Shown one piece after another: positions 42,761-51,014 of a stretch of 51,014 bases of DNA. Under the pieces are notes generated by a model. The model did not search any database and was not told the origin of the DNA. It worked only from the letters and a program-made list of their open reading frames with translations. Position numbers and translations under genes: made by a program. The first letter of the stretch is position 1. The number at the start of each line of letters is the position of its first letter. The DNA comes from an uncultured Bacteroidales bacterium (GTDB lineage Bacteria; Bacteroidota; Bacteroidia; Bacteroidales; Tenuifilaceae). The DNA lies in assembly GCA_937926785.1 (NCBI GenBank), contig CALBBQ010000022.1, forward strand, positions 1 to 51,014, written 5' to 3'.

Positions 42761-45043
42761 ATGAAGCCTCAGTTCTCAAGGAGTTTTGTTCTAAAAGGGG
42801 TTACCCTGGGATTTGCCAGTGGGCTGGTTTTCACTGGATTAACTTATGTTACCGGAATACTGAGCAAGGGCTACGCGTTAACACTAGGCGGAATTATTGA
42901 TTTGCACAGGGTGATGCCTGTTGTTTATCTGGTTGATTTGCTGCCACTGGTATTAGCTATTGGCGGTTTTCTCATTTCCAGAAGGTTATCGCTTCAAATA
43001 GGTGATTATGAGAGCACCCTGCAAACCAACGTTCACCGGGAGCGTAAGTTATACAGGTTTGTGGAAAAACTACGCGAAGGAGATATTGAGGCCGAATACA
43101 CCCCCGAAGAAACCGATGCGCTGGGCAAAGCCATAGTGAGCTTGAGAAATGACTTGCGCCTCAGCAGATTGGAGGAGGAAAAGCGAAGAAAAGAAGATGA
43201 GCAACGCCGGTGGGCAGCTGAGGGACTAGCCAAGTTTGGTGAAATTCTCAGGCAGAACAACGACAATATAGATGAACTATCGTTCCAAATCATACGGAAT
43301 CTGGTTAACTATGTTGGAGCAAACCAGGCTGCTTTTTACCTTTTGGAAGACGAGGATGAAGCCGATAAACACTTCCGAATGACGGCCAGCTACGCATACG
43401 AGCGTAGAAAGTATGCTGATCGGATAATTCCCTGGGGCGATGGACTTGTTGGTGCATGCGCCCTGGAAGGGGAAAAAATTATCCTCAAAAAGGTACCCGA
43501 CAGCTACTTGCGGATTACTAGCGGCCTTGGAAAAGCCAACCCAAAATTCCTAATGCTGATCCCGCTCAAGGTGAACGATGTTGTTCATGGAGTTATTGAG
43601 ATGGCCTCGTTCAACCCATTTGAGCAGTACCAGGAAGAATTCATCGAAAAGGTTGCGGAGAGTGTGGCTACCACCATCTCAACAGTAAAAATCAACCTTC
43701 GGACAGCTAAGCTGCTCAAAGAGTCCAGGATGCAGGCCGAAGAGCTTGCCCTTAAGGAAGAGCAGATGCGGCAGAACATGGAGGAGCTACAGGCTACCCA
43801 GGAAGAAGCAAGTCGCCAGTCGGCCAAGTTCATCAGCTTCTCCAACTCGGTTAACCATACCATGATCCGCGCTGATTTTGATGTGGATGGAACCCTGATG
43901 TACGCTAACACCAAGTTTCTCCAAAAACTTGAATACACCTCAAACAGCGATGTAGAAGGTAAGCATATATCAATGTTTATAAACAAAAAGGACAGAGCGT
44001 GGTTTGACGAGATATGGAAAAACCTCAGCAAGGGCGGAAAACATTTCGAGGGCGATATGAAGCTGTTAACCCGGAACGGGAATGACCTTTGGACAATTGC
44101 AACCTTTACCTGTGTAAGAAACGAAGCGGGCGGAGTTGACAAAATCCTTTTCCTTGCCATTGACACAACCGAGCAGAAGAAGCTCAGCCTCGACTACGAG
44201 GGCCAAATCAGCGCCCTAAACCGGTCGTCAATTAAAGCCGAATTCACACCAACTGGCGATCTGGTGGATGCAAATGAGAAATTCCTATTAACCCTAGCCT
44301 ATACAATTCCCGTAGCCAAGGAAAAGTCAGTTTTTGAACTCGTCCCTCCCTCGGAGCGTAAAACGATAGAGCGTGTATGGGACGATGTGATACACGGAAT
44401 ACCGTATGAAGGTCAAATTCGAGTGTTAACAAGTTCAGGCGAGGAACGCTGGTTCCGATGCACCTTCTCAGCCGTTAATGATATGTACGACGAGGTAGCC
44501 AAAGTTATTCTGGTTGCCAACGATATTACCCGCGAAAAGCACATGGAGATTGAAACGCAGCAGCAAACTGAACAGCTTAAGCGACAGGAAGAGCAGCTTC
44601 GTTTTAACGAAATCGAGCTGAACAAAAAGCTTAGGGAGGCAAAGGAAGAGGTTCGCAACCAGTTTAAGGAAATAGAAAAGGTAAAGATTCGCAACGAGAA
44701 AACGCTGGAAGGTTTCCTTGATGCTATTATTACCACTGACCACGATGGAATTGTTCAGTTTTTCAACAAGGCTGCCGAAGAACTTTTCGAAATCAAACGG
44801 GAACAGGTGATTGGCCAAAGCGTTCGTATCCTATTCCCCGATGACATAGATAAAAGCGATGAATTTTTAGATTCGTATCTCAATCCTAATAAGGAGAAAA
44901 TAACCGGACAGCGTAGGGAAATCACCATTACTACCAAAAGCGGAAAGGAAATACCCGTATTGATGCTTATAACCGAAGCCAAAATTGGCAGGGAAATTAC
45001 TCATACCGCATTTATCCAAAACATCTCGGTAGATCTTTTCTGA
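42761..45043 (+). CDS. Membrane HAMP-GAF-PAS-PAS-PAS sensor without output domain
   Basis: A 760-residue protein. Two N-terminal membrane helices (about 9-31 and 50-69) with a short outer loop, a HAMP-like segment (about 93-130, FVEKLREGDIEAEYTPEETD), a GAF domain (about 165-305), a coiled coil containing QNMEELQATQEEA, then three PAS domains (about 355-470, 478-600, 645-760). The last ends at the C-terminus (FIQNISVDLF), so there is no kinase, cyclase or MCP tip. Some PAS domains (e.g. SIKAEFTPTGDLVDANEKFL) resemble Aer-type redox/ligand sensors. It lies 122 bases after cheB and may have its own promoter. How it signals is unknown. Confidence 0.85.
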   Translation: MKPQFSRSFVLKGVTLGFASGLVFTGLTYVTGILSKGYALTLGGIIDLHRVMPVVYLVDLLPLVLAIGGFLISRRLSLQIGDYESTLQTNVHRERKLYRFVEKLREGDIEAEYTPEETDALGKAIVSLRNDLRLSRLEEEKRRKEDEQRRWAAEGLAKFGEILRQNNDNIDELSFQIIRNLVNYVGANQAAFYLLEDEDEADKHFRMTASYAYERRKYADRIIPWGDGLVGACALEGEKIILKKVPDSYLRITSGLGKANPKFLMLIPLKVNDVVHGVIEMASFNPFEQYQEEFIEKVAESVATTISTVKINLRTAKLLKESRMQAEELALKEEQMRQNMEELQATQEEASRQSAKFISFSNSVNHTMIRADFDVDGTLMYANTKFLQKLEYTSNSDVEGKHISMFINKKDRAWFDEIWKNLSKGGKHFEGDMKLLTRNGNDLWTIATFTCVRNEAGGVDKILFLAIDTTEQKKLSLDYEGQISALNRSSIKAEFTPTGDLVDANEKFLLTLAYTIPVAKEKSVFELVPPSERKTIERVWDDVIHGIPYEGQIRVLTSSGEERWFRCTFSAVNDMYDEVAKVILVANDITREKHMEIETQQQTEQLKRQEEQLRFNEIELNKKLREAKEEVRNQFKEIEKVKIRNEKTLEGFLDAIITTDHDGIVQFFNKAAEELFEIKREQVIGQSVRILFPDDIDKSDEFLDSYLNPNKEKITGQRREITITTKSGKEIPVLMLITEAKIGREITHTAFIQNISVDLF

Positions 45044-45058
45044 TGTTCGGAAAAAAAA

Positions 45059-46516
45059 TCATTTTGTAAGCATTTCCTTGAATCGGGAAATGCTTATTTC
45101 CTTTCTATATACCATGCATGCTAGCATAACCACAGTTGACATGAGAATGCTGTAAACAACCATACCGCTTACGAATTGAATAAGGTACTGGGCTAGTATT
45201 AACAGAGTAACCACAAGCACCGGAAAAATGATAGTCTTCAGTTTATTGGTGTTAAAAGCATAGAAGCTGCTCACATAACGATATAGCAGAGCAACCTGAA
45301 GTATTTTAGTCGTAAAGTTTGCAAAAACGGCGCCACTCAGCTGATTTGTGCTGATGAGCACATAAGTAGTAATGATTTGAAATGCTGCGGTTATTGCAAA
45401 AACTTTGGGCAAAATTGATGTTTTTTGGAAGTAAAGCGCAGGTGAAACCAGTATGTAGTACCAAACCCTTACTATCATCCCAGCAAAGAGCAAAGGCAGC
45501 AGATTGAAAGAGTCGTAAAGGTCATTGTTGTTTACAACAACTGGAACTAATTCGGGAACCAAAAGGAGATATAAAGGAATTAGGGTGACGTTAACAAGGA
45601 TGAAAACGTGAAAGTAGCGGTTTACCTCAACACTTCCTTCCGATGAATCATTCCTACTTTTCCATATATGGAAAACCTTTGGTAAAATTGCTGCCGAAAG
45701 CCCATTCTGCAAGAATTCAATGGCCAGGGTGATTTTAATGGCAAAATCGAATACCGCAACGGAGTTCTGATTGAGCAAACCCAGAATGATATACCTGTCT
45801 ATATTGGAGATAACCCAGTAAAGCAGGTTGTGAACATAGATGGGTGTGCTGTAACGGATTAAGTGGTTTAATATCTCTTTATCCCAGCTTAGCTTTCCTG
45901 CCCTTACAAAGAAAAAGGTTGACCAGATAAAAGTGGCTAATGCACCAATAAAACGCCCCCAGATAGGGCCAATCAGTGTTTGAGGGAATAAATAAAGGCC
46001 AGATATGGATGTTATAAGAACTAGCGAAAAGTGAGTAATGTTTGACCAGAAGTAGGGAACAGGTTTTTCGCGGAATATCAGATGACTGGTATACGCTTTA
46101 AAAATACCGTTGAATAATCCGGTGATGACGGATAGGAAGCCGAATGGGTAAAATGAAATGGGTTTGCTGGGGTAAATGAGCTCAAAAAGCCAAGAACCCA
46201 CAATGCTTATTATAGAGGTAATGGCAAGGCCATACAGCAACATAAATACAAACGATGCACCCAAAAAGCGTTTGGTGCGTTTATCATCGTCGCGGTAGTG
46301 GATGTAGGCATTTCCTAAAAAACTTTCGGCCGAGTAGGAGAGCAGAATCCGAGACAGCTCGCTGAGAATGATGAAAATGGCCAGGAGGCCAAAATCATTG
46401 GTGGAAAGCAGGTTCTTATTCCCGTAAAATGGAAGCAAAAGAATGCTGGAAGCAAATGGAAGGGAGCCAATTACGGTATAGGTAAGCGATGATTTTATGA
46501 ACGATTTTGAAATCAT
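45059..46516 (-). CDS. Polysaccharide/oligosaccharide flippase (Wzx-like)
   Basis: A 485-residue polytopic membrane protein with 12-14 hydrophobic segments, of the MOP/Wzx family that moves lipid-linked sugars across the inner membrane. It begins MISKSFIKSSLTYTVIGSLP, typical of the family's first helix. The start codon overlaps the stop of the preceding glycosyltransferase gene (ATGA), which supports ATG 46516 over an in-frame TTG four codons upstream. With the glycosyltransferase and methyltransferase genes it forms a small glycan-synthesis operon. Confidence 0.85.
   Translation of the reverse strand: MISKSFIKSSLTYTVIGSLPFASSILLLPFYGNKNLLSTNDFGLLAIFIILSELSRILLSYSAESFLGNAYIHYRDDDKRTKRFLGASFVFMLLYGLAITSIISIVGSWLFELIYPSKPISFYPFGFLSVITGLFNGIFKAYTSHLIFREKPVPYFWSNITHFSLVLITSISGLYLFPQTLIGPIWGRFIGALATFIWSTFFFVRAGKLSWDKEILNHLIRYSTPIYVHNLLYWVISNIDRYIILGLLNQNSVAVFDFAIKITLAIEFLQNGLSAAILPKVFHIWKSRNDSSEGSVEVNRYFHVFILVNVTLIPLYLLLVPELVPVVVNNNDLYDSFNLLPLLFAGMIVRVWYYILVSPALYFQKTSILPKVFAITAAFQIITTYVLISTNQLSGAVFANFTTKILQVALLYRYVSSFYAFNTNKLKTIIFPVLVVTLLILAQYLIQFVSGMVVYSILMSTVVMLACMVYRKEISISRFKEMLTK
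45067..45096 (+). terminator. Hairpin terminator of the chemotaxis locus, inside the convergent flippase gene
   Basis: TAAGCATTTCC/GGAAATGCTTA form a perfect 11-bp stem with an 8-base loop, followed by TTTCCTTTC. It lies 24 bases after the sensor gene's stop and within the last codons of the convergent flippase gene, which encodes around it (ISRFKEMLTK). The A/T-rich tail is weak. Confidence 0.5.
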
Positions 46517-47574
46517 TTGCTGGAGCAAAAATCGTGGATGGTTCGAACTAAATTTTCTTTTCGTTTTATCTCGCTAAAATTATCCACAATTCGCTGATGT
46601 GCAAGTGCCCGCAAGCGTTTTTTTTCCTCATTGTCTAGCCCTAGTGCCATCTGAATGGTCTCCCGAAACTCATTGTAATCTCTCTGGTTTACGGTAAACC
46701 CAATACCTTGGGTAATCAGAGGCATGGCACCCACGGGCGAGATAATGGGGATACACCCATGGGTCATAGCCTCGCATAGGGCATTTGGAAAACCCTCCGA
46801 TATTGACAGCTGAATAACGAATTCCGATTTCAAGTACTCAGCCACCAACTGTTCGTAGTGCAGATGACCTTGAACATGCACGTTGGCAGGGATGGTAATT
46901 CTTTCAGTAATATTTTGACAAATTCCAATAAGTGTAAATTTGGAATTTGGGAAATAAGCTGCGTTCTCAAGTATCAGATCTATTCCTTTCAGCACTAATC
47001 TGGAAGTACTATTCACCAAAGCAACTGAAATGAAACTATTAGGTACCCGATTTGATTGATGAATCGTCAACGGAGCTACATTGGCACTATAACCATTGTA
47101 GATAACCCGAACGGGTGTTTTAATCCTGTTGAAATGGTTTACAACACCCTGTTTACTTCCATCAAAATAGGTGTTGGTGAAATCCATCAGCGATTCGTGA
47201 ACCGGAAGCAAACAGGTTGCGTGTTTGATGGAAATCTGTATCGCTTTTTTGAGTAACGGCTTTCTTAAGCTACCATAACCAATAGAGGGGTAAGAAACGC
47301 ACTCCGTTCCACCAAGTATAATGAACGTTTTGCATCGAAAAATCTTACCAAGCACCGTAGGTAGAACTGACCAGTAGCCCGCAAACATCACTACAATGGC
47401 ATCGAAACGATGGATTGAAAAAATGAGATAGATGAACTGCCTGAACAGGTTGAGAGGGGTGTTTTTTGCATTCCATGTATAGAGCAATGCTTTAACTCTA
47501 TAAACTTCCGAAAGCAGTTTGATATCCTTGCGAACAAAGGTTGGATTACCCGATGCGATGTAAAGGATTTTCAT
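46513..47574 (-). CDS. Glycosyltransferase, GT-B fold (GT4-like)
   Basis: A 353-residue cytosolic glycosyltransferase with two Rossmann-like halves. The C-terminal donor domain carries the EX7E motif (EGFPNALCEAMTHGCIPI), the VQGHLHYEQLVAEYLKS region and GNPTF-like N-terminal sequence (IASGNPTFVRKDIKLL). A retaining GT4-type enzyme is likely; donor and acceptor cannot be told. It lies 1 base after the methyltransferase gene and overlaps the flippase gene by 4 bases. Confidence 0.87.
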   Translation of the reverse strand: MKILYIASGNPTFVRKDIKLLSEVYRVKALLYTWNAKNTPLNLFRQFIYLIFSIHRFDAIVVMFAGYWSVLPTVLGKIFRCKTFIILGGTECVSYPSIGYGSLRKPLLKKAIQISIKHATCLLPVHESLMDFTNTYFDGSKQGVVNHFNRIKTPVRVIYNGYSANVAPLTIHQSNRVPNSFISVALVNSTSRLVLKGIDLILENAAYFPNSKFTLIGICQNITERITIPANVHVQGHLHYEQLVAEYLKSEFVIQLSISEGFPNALCEAMTHGCIPIISPVGAMPLITQGIGFTVNQRDYNEFRETIQMALGLDNEEKKRLRALAHQRIVDNFSEIKRKENLVRTIHDFCSSK

Positions 47575-47575
47575 T

Positions 47576-48280
47576 TCAGGATAACCTCAACAAAAGTTTC
47601 CTTAGAATTCGTGGGAGTAAGGGTAGGGGTTGAGTATAATCGACCAACTTCCCATTTTGCGGGGAGAGCCAGTAGTATGTGTAGTCGTTTCTTTTGTAAA
47701 AAATGCGATAGTCCTTCTTTTCTAGTATTTCAAGTTTATACTTAAGCAAGTATGGGTATAAAATGGTTGGTAACACTGATTGATCAACTATCTGTAGGCT
47801 TTCGGGTTTTGTTAGCCTGAGATACTTTATAAGATCAGGATGTGGAATGTTGATAAAAATTTTAGTATCCGCGTGGCAAAACCGGTTTAGGTTTGCGAAA
47901 AGGGTTTCGTAGTACTCAATGGGAATGTGCTCAATTACATCGGCTAAAACGATAAAATCGAACTTCTCATTGATATCCAAGGGTTTTGCAGCATCTGCAA
48001 CTAGAAAGTGAACTTGGGGGGAGTTAATCTGGGAACGTGCTATTTCAACGTTTTTGGGGCTGATATCAAAAGCTGTAATTTTTGCTTTTGGTGCAAGTTT
48101 TACCAGTAGCCCGGTTAAAGTTCCAATGCCGCATCCAATTTCAAGGACTTTGGTAGCGTGGCCAAAGTCTTTCTGCTTGAGGAGTTGGGCAATAGTGTAG
48201 TGACGGAGATTTTTACCGGTTCTTAACTGTTTAACCGAGAAGTCATCGTAAAATTTGGCAGTAGTTTCTTGGCCATCCAT
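47576..48280 (-). CDS. SAM-dependent methyltransferase
   Basis: A 234-residue class I methyltransferase: motif I VLEIGCGIGTLTGLL (SAM-binding Gly-rich loop), ITAFDISPKNVEIA (motif II acidic), FDFIVLADVIEHIP (motif IV). Substrate unknown; the glycosyltransferase and flippase next to it suggest a sugar or lipid-linked glycan. The gap to the upstream folD gene is 11 bases, so it may share folD transcription. Confidence 0.88.
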   Translation of the reverse strand: MDGQETTAKFYDDFSVKQLRTGKNLRHYTIAQLLKQKDFGHATKVLEIGCGIGTLTGLLVKLAPKAKITAFDISPKNVEIARSQINSPQVHFLVADAAKPLDINEKFDFIVLADVIEHIPIEYYETLFANLNRFCHADTKIFINIPHPDLIKYLRLTKPESLQIVDQSVLPTILYPYLLKYKLEILEKKDYRIFYKRNDYTYYWLSPQNGKLVDYTQPLPLLPRILRKLLLRLS

Positions 48281-48291
48281 TTTGTTTTGGT

Positions 48292-49173
48292 TTACTGGTA
48301 AACTTCCTTCTTTGCAGCTTTCAGGGTATTCTTCAGGAGCGATACGATGGTTAGCGGTCCTACGCCTCCGGGAACCGGCGTTATGTAGCTACACTTTGGC
48401 GCCACCTCATCGAACTTTACATCGCCAAGTAGCTTCCAACCCGATTTAGTACCTGGTGCTTCAACTCGGGTAATGCCCACATCAATTACAACTGCTCCGG
48501 GTTTCACCATATCGGCAGTCACAAATTCGGCTTTTCCAAGGGCAACGATTAGAATGTCGGCTTTACTGGTGTGCTCTTTCAGGTTAGGGGTTCGGCTGTG
48601 GCAAATGGTAACAGTGCAATCTCCAGGGTAGCCTTTCTGCGAAAGCAGGTTAGCAATGGGTCGGCCTACAATATTGCTTCGTCCCAGAACCACACAGTGT
48701 TTACCTTCAGTGGGGATTTTATACCTGCGGATGAGCTCAACAATACCGTCGGGAGTAGCAGATATATATGCTGGTAGACCAATGTTCATGCGGCCAACAT
48801 TAACCGGATGAAATCCATCCACATCTTTGCGTGGGTCTATTGCTTCAATAACCTTTTGTTCATCGATATGCTTTGGTAGTGGCATTTGAACAATAAAGCC
48901 ATCAACATCCGCATCGTTATTTAGCTTTTTAATTTCATCCAGTAGCTGTGCTTCGGTTATGGAATTCTCAAATCGTAGAACCTGCGACTTGAAACCTACC
49001 TGTGCGCAGGCCTTTTCCTTATGCCCCACATAGGTTTCACTTGCCCCGTCGTGTCCAACAAGAATTGCAACAAGGTGGGGTACTTTTCCACCCTTGCTCT
49101 TGATGGCTTCAACTTCGGCTGCAATTTCAGCTTTTATCTCATCGGCAATTCGTTTTCCGTCGAGTAGTTCCAT
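48292..49173 (-). CDS. folD: Methylenetetrahydrofolate dehydrogenase/cyclohydrolase FolD
   Basis: A 293-residue bifunctional enzyme that converts 5,10-methylene-THF to 10-formyl-THF using NADP+. Visible: the substrate-site YVGHKEKAC with catalytic Lys, the QMPLPKHI and [11 protein letters not shown] blocks, the NADP site [12 protein letters not shown] and the end [15 protein letters not shown]. Length is standard. Confidence 0.96.
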   Translation of the reverse strand: MELLDGKRIADEIKAEIAAEVEAIKSKGGKVPHLVAILVGHDGASETYVGHKEKACAQVGFKSQVLRFENSITEAQLLDEIKKLNNDADVDGFIVQMPLPKHIDEQKVIEAIDPRKDVDGFHPVNVGRMNIGLPAYISATPDGIVELIRRYKIPTEGKHCVVLGRSNIVGRPIANLLSQKGYPGDCTVTICHSRTPNLKEHTSKADILIVALGKAEFVTADMVKPGAVVIDVGITRVEAPGTKSGWKLLGDVKFDEVAPKCSYITPVPGGVGPLTIVSLLKNTLKAAKKEVYQ

Positions 49174-49279
49174 ACTTATTGGTGTTTAGTGGTTAAAAGG
49201 ATAAAAAATAGGAATCAGTAATAAGCACATATGAACCTTGTTCAATAAACCTTAATTACTGAACGCCAAACATAGTAAA

Positions 49280-50614
49280 CTATCTTCGGGGCGGTTGGTT
49301 CATCAACCGAGCCAAATTTTTTGCGCCACCTCCTGAAACCATCTTCATCAGCTTGCGCATGTCGTCGAACTGTTTAAGTAATCGGTTAACTTCAGCAATA
49401 GATGTTCCGCTACCTTCGGCTATGCGTTTGCGGCGACTTCCGTTCATCAGCGAGGGGTTTTCGCGTTCTTCGGGTGTCATAGACTTGATTATGGCCTCAA
49501 CGCTTTTGAAAGCATTATCGTCTATATCAATATCTTTTAGCGCTTTCCCTACACCGGGTATCATGCCCGCCAAATCTTTGAGGTTACCCATCTTTTTGAT
49601 CTGGCCAATCTGGTCAAGAAAGTCGTTGAAGGTGAATTTATCCTTGAGAATCTTTTTATGCAACTCTCGTGCCTGCTCTGCATCGTACTGTTCCTGAGCC
49701 TTTTCAACCAACGATACGATATCGCCCATGCCCAGGATACGGTCGGCCATACGGTCGGGGTGGAATATATCCAGAGCCTCCAGCTTCTCGCCTGTGCTAA
49801 CGAATTTGATTGGTTTATCTACCACGGCTCGGATAGATAGAGCGGCACCACCGCGGGTATCGCCATCGAGTTTGGTAAGAACAACCCCATCAAAGTTAAG
49901 CCGGTCGTTAAACTCCTTGGCGGTGTTAACGGCATCCTGACCGGTCATGGAATCAACCACGAAAAGAATTTCGTTTGGCGATACGGCTTTTTTGATTGAC
50001 TCCACCTCGCGCATCATTTCCTCATCAATGGCCAAGCGGCCGGCAGTATCGATAATAACTACGTTCTGTCCGTTGTTTTTTGCTTGTTTTATGGCTTCTT
50101 TAGCAATGCCAATGGGGTCGTTACTACCGGGGATGGTAAAAACAGGTACGTTAATTTGTTGCCCCAATACCTTTAGCTGCTCAATAGCAGCAGGACGATA
50201 AACGTCGCCTGCCACAAGCAGTGGCAATTTCCCTTTCTTGTTCTTTAGGTGATTGGCAAGCTTTGCCGAAAAAGTGGTTTTACCGGAACCCTGTAATCCG
50301 GCAATTAAAATTACGGATGGATTTCCTGTTAGGTTGATTTCGGTAGCCTTACCACCCATCAGGGTGGCCAGCTCGTCGTGAACTACCTTAACCATCAGTT
50401 GCCCGGGTTTGATGGCATTAAGCACATTCATTCCCAACGCTTTGCGCTTTACCTCATCGGTAAAGGTTTTGGCTACCTTAAAGTTTACGTCGGCCTCAAT
50501 AAGGGCTTTTCGTATTTCCTTTACGGTTTCAGCAACGTTAATCTCGGTGATTTTTCCTTCACCTTTAAGTATCTTAAAAGAGCGTTCAAGCCTATCGGTT
50601 AAATTCTCAAACAT
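49280..50614 (-). CDS. ffh: Signal recognition particle protein Ffh
   Basis: A 444-residue GTPase that with SRP RNA targets nascent membrane proteins to FtsY. N domain (about 1-85), G domain with GLQGSGKTTFSAKL, VIIDTAGRLAIDE and TKLDGDTRGG, then the Met-rich M domain (about 300-444; SMTPEERENPSLMNGSRRKRIAEGSG, in part). A Shine-Dalgarno-like AAGGAG precedes the ATG, unusual for this phylum. No SRP RNA gene was found nearby. Confidence 0.97.
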   Translation of the reverse strand: MFENLTDRLERSFKILKGEGKITEINVAETVKEIRKALIEADVNFKVAKTFTDEVKRKALGMNVLNAIKPGQLMVKVVHDELATLMGGKATEINLTGNPSVILIAGLQGSGKTTFSAKLANHLKNKKGKLPLLVAGDVYRPAAIEQLKVLGQQINVPVFTIPGSNDPIGIAKEAIKQAKNNGQNVVIIDTAGRLAIDEEMMREVESIKKAVSPNEILFVVDSMTGQDAVNTAKEFNDRLNFDGVVLTKLDGDTRGGAALSIRAVVDKPIKFVSTGEKLEALDIFHPDRMADRILGMGDIVSLVEKAQEQYDAEQARELHKKILKDKFTFNDFLDQIGQIKKMGNLKDLAGMIPGVGKALKDIDIDDNAFKSVEAIIKSMTPEERENPSLMNGSRRKRIAEGSGTSIAEVNRLLKQFDDMRKLMKMVSGGGAKNLARLMNQPPRR

Positions 50615-50645
50615 ACCAGTTGCTCCTTATGGGTTTAATTCATTG

Positions 50646-50653
50646 CAAACTTA
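50646..50653 (-). promoter_or_regulatory. Possible -7 box for ffh
   Basis: TAAGTTTG on the minus strand fits TAnnTTTG and lies 31 bases before the ffh start codon. No -33 TTG is seen at the expected distance. Confidence 0.4.
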
Positions 50654-50683
50654 ATAAAAACTGACTTGTTTACTTCATAAAAC

Positions 50684-51014
50684 CTAATCAAAAGAATATC
50701 CTAGTGTAAATGCTCCGTCTAATGACCAAAATGTTTTTTCTCCATTTAAAAAGGGGTTAGATGAGACATAGTAAAAGTTTTTGGTGGGTATGTAGCTCAA
50801 TCCAAAGCAAATCCCCAGGTTTATGCGTTTAATCTGAAAGGTAAACCTTCCCCTGGCATTTGCTGCCATGAAAAGCTTGTTGGTGACCTTGTATTCCTCA
50901 TCATATATTCCAGCGCTCTTTTCGGGTTTTATGTACCCTAAAACCGGTCCTATGTTAAATTCCGCCTGGCTTGGAAAGATGCTTCCCAAAAGGCTTGTTA
51001 AAAAATCGGCAAAG
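50684..51014 (-). CDS. C-terminal part of an outer-membrane beta-barrel protein
   Basis: An open frame runs in from the right edge and ends at 50684. The visible ~109 residues alternate as in beta strands (FNIGPVLGYIKPE, then RGRFTFQIKRINLGICFGLSY) and end TLGYSFD, with aromatic residues near the C-terminus as in small outer-membrane barrels. The start is outside the window. An OmpA-/porin-type fold is likely; the family is not recognised. The ffh gene follows on the same strand after 69 bases. Confidence 0.6.
   Translation of the reverse strand, partial: FADFLTSLLGSIFPSQAEFNIGPVLGYIKPEKSAGIYDEEYKVTNKLFMAANARGRFTFQIKRINLGICFGLSYIPTKNFYYVSSNPFLNGEKTFWSLDGAFTLGYSFD

Overview
The window is a chromosomal stretch of a Bacteroidota genome, most likely an anaerobic or microaerophilic Bacteroidales/Marinilabiliales-type organism. 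Supporting evidence: the run nusB - DUF1573 lipoprotein - yajC - ybbR-like - coaE, a FeoA-FeoB fusion, DUF5606, a PUR/DUF3276 protein, an HU-CCDC81/SPOR protein, TonB-dependent receptors, a peptidase with a C-terminal type IX secretion sorting domain, and promoter-like boxes of the Bacteroidota form TAnnTTTG. I see no insertion sequences, prophage genes, CRISPR arrays, tRNAs or rRNAs. Genes are tightly packed and no gene-free gap exceeds about 300 bases.

Region 1 (1-8.6 kb) is metal and ion handling. After the tail of a porin-like gene comes mgtE (Mg2+ uptake). Its ~230-base leader carries a 17-codon ORF beginning Met-Asp-Pro-Asp and a set of mutually exclusive helices, one followed by TTTT. 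This looks like a magnesium-responsive attenuator of the MgtL type. On the minus strand follow a feoAB fusion with its small Cys-rich partner, a Cys/His-rich small protein, a TonB-dependent receptor and two heavy-metal-associated (HMA) proteins, probably iron and copper/soft-metal systems.

Region 2 (8.8-13.8 kb) is housekeeping: NusB, DUF1573 lipoprotein, YajC, YbbR-like protein, dephospho-CoA kinase, a TerB/J-domain protein, a semiSWEET-like PQ-loop protein and DUF5606. Region 3 (13.8-26.7 kb) holds a TonB-dependent receptor, a HAD phosphatase, a second DUF1573 protein, an NAD-salvage pair (pncB-like and pncA), a type IX-secreted C10 peptidase next to a C69 dipeptidase, a lipoprotein of unknown function, a DUF2007-Usp-Usp fusion and a YebC/TACO1 protein. 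Region 4 (26.8-32.5 kb) has a Ca2+-type P-ATPase with two extra predicted membrane segments, a Nim-like flavin/PPOX protein, a small unknown protein, a YgjP-type metallopeptidase and an HU-CCDC81/SPOR protein.

Region 5 (32.5-45 kb) is the most unusual: a chemotaxis-type signalling locus in a phylum where these are uncommon. Divergent from a Crp/Fnr regulator and a lone receiver run: receiver, a 577-residue coiled-coil protein with a CheZ-like Asp-x3-Gln motif, STAS protein, CheY, CheA, CheW, CheR, a histidine-kinase homologue whose phospho-accepting His is Asn, CheD, CheB, and a membrane HAMP-GAF-PAS3 sensor with no output domain. No methyl-accepting receptor is encoded in the window. Region 6 (45-51 kb, minus strand) holds a glycan flippase, a glycosyltransferase, a methyltransferase, folD, ffh and the end of an outer-membrane beta-barrel protein.
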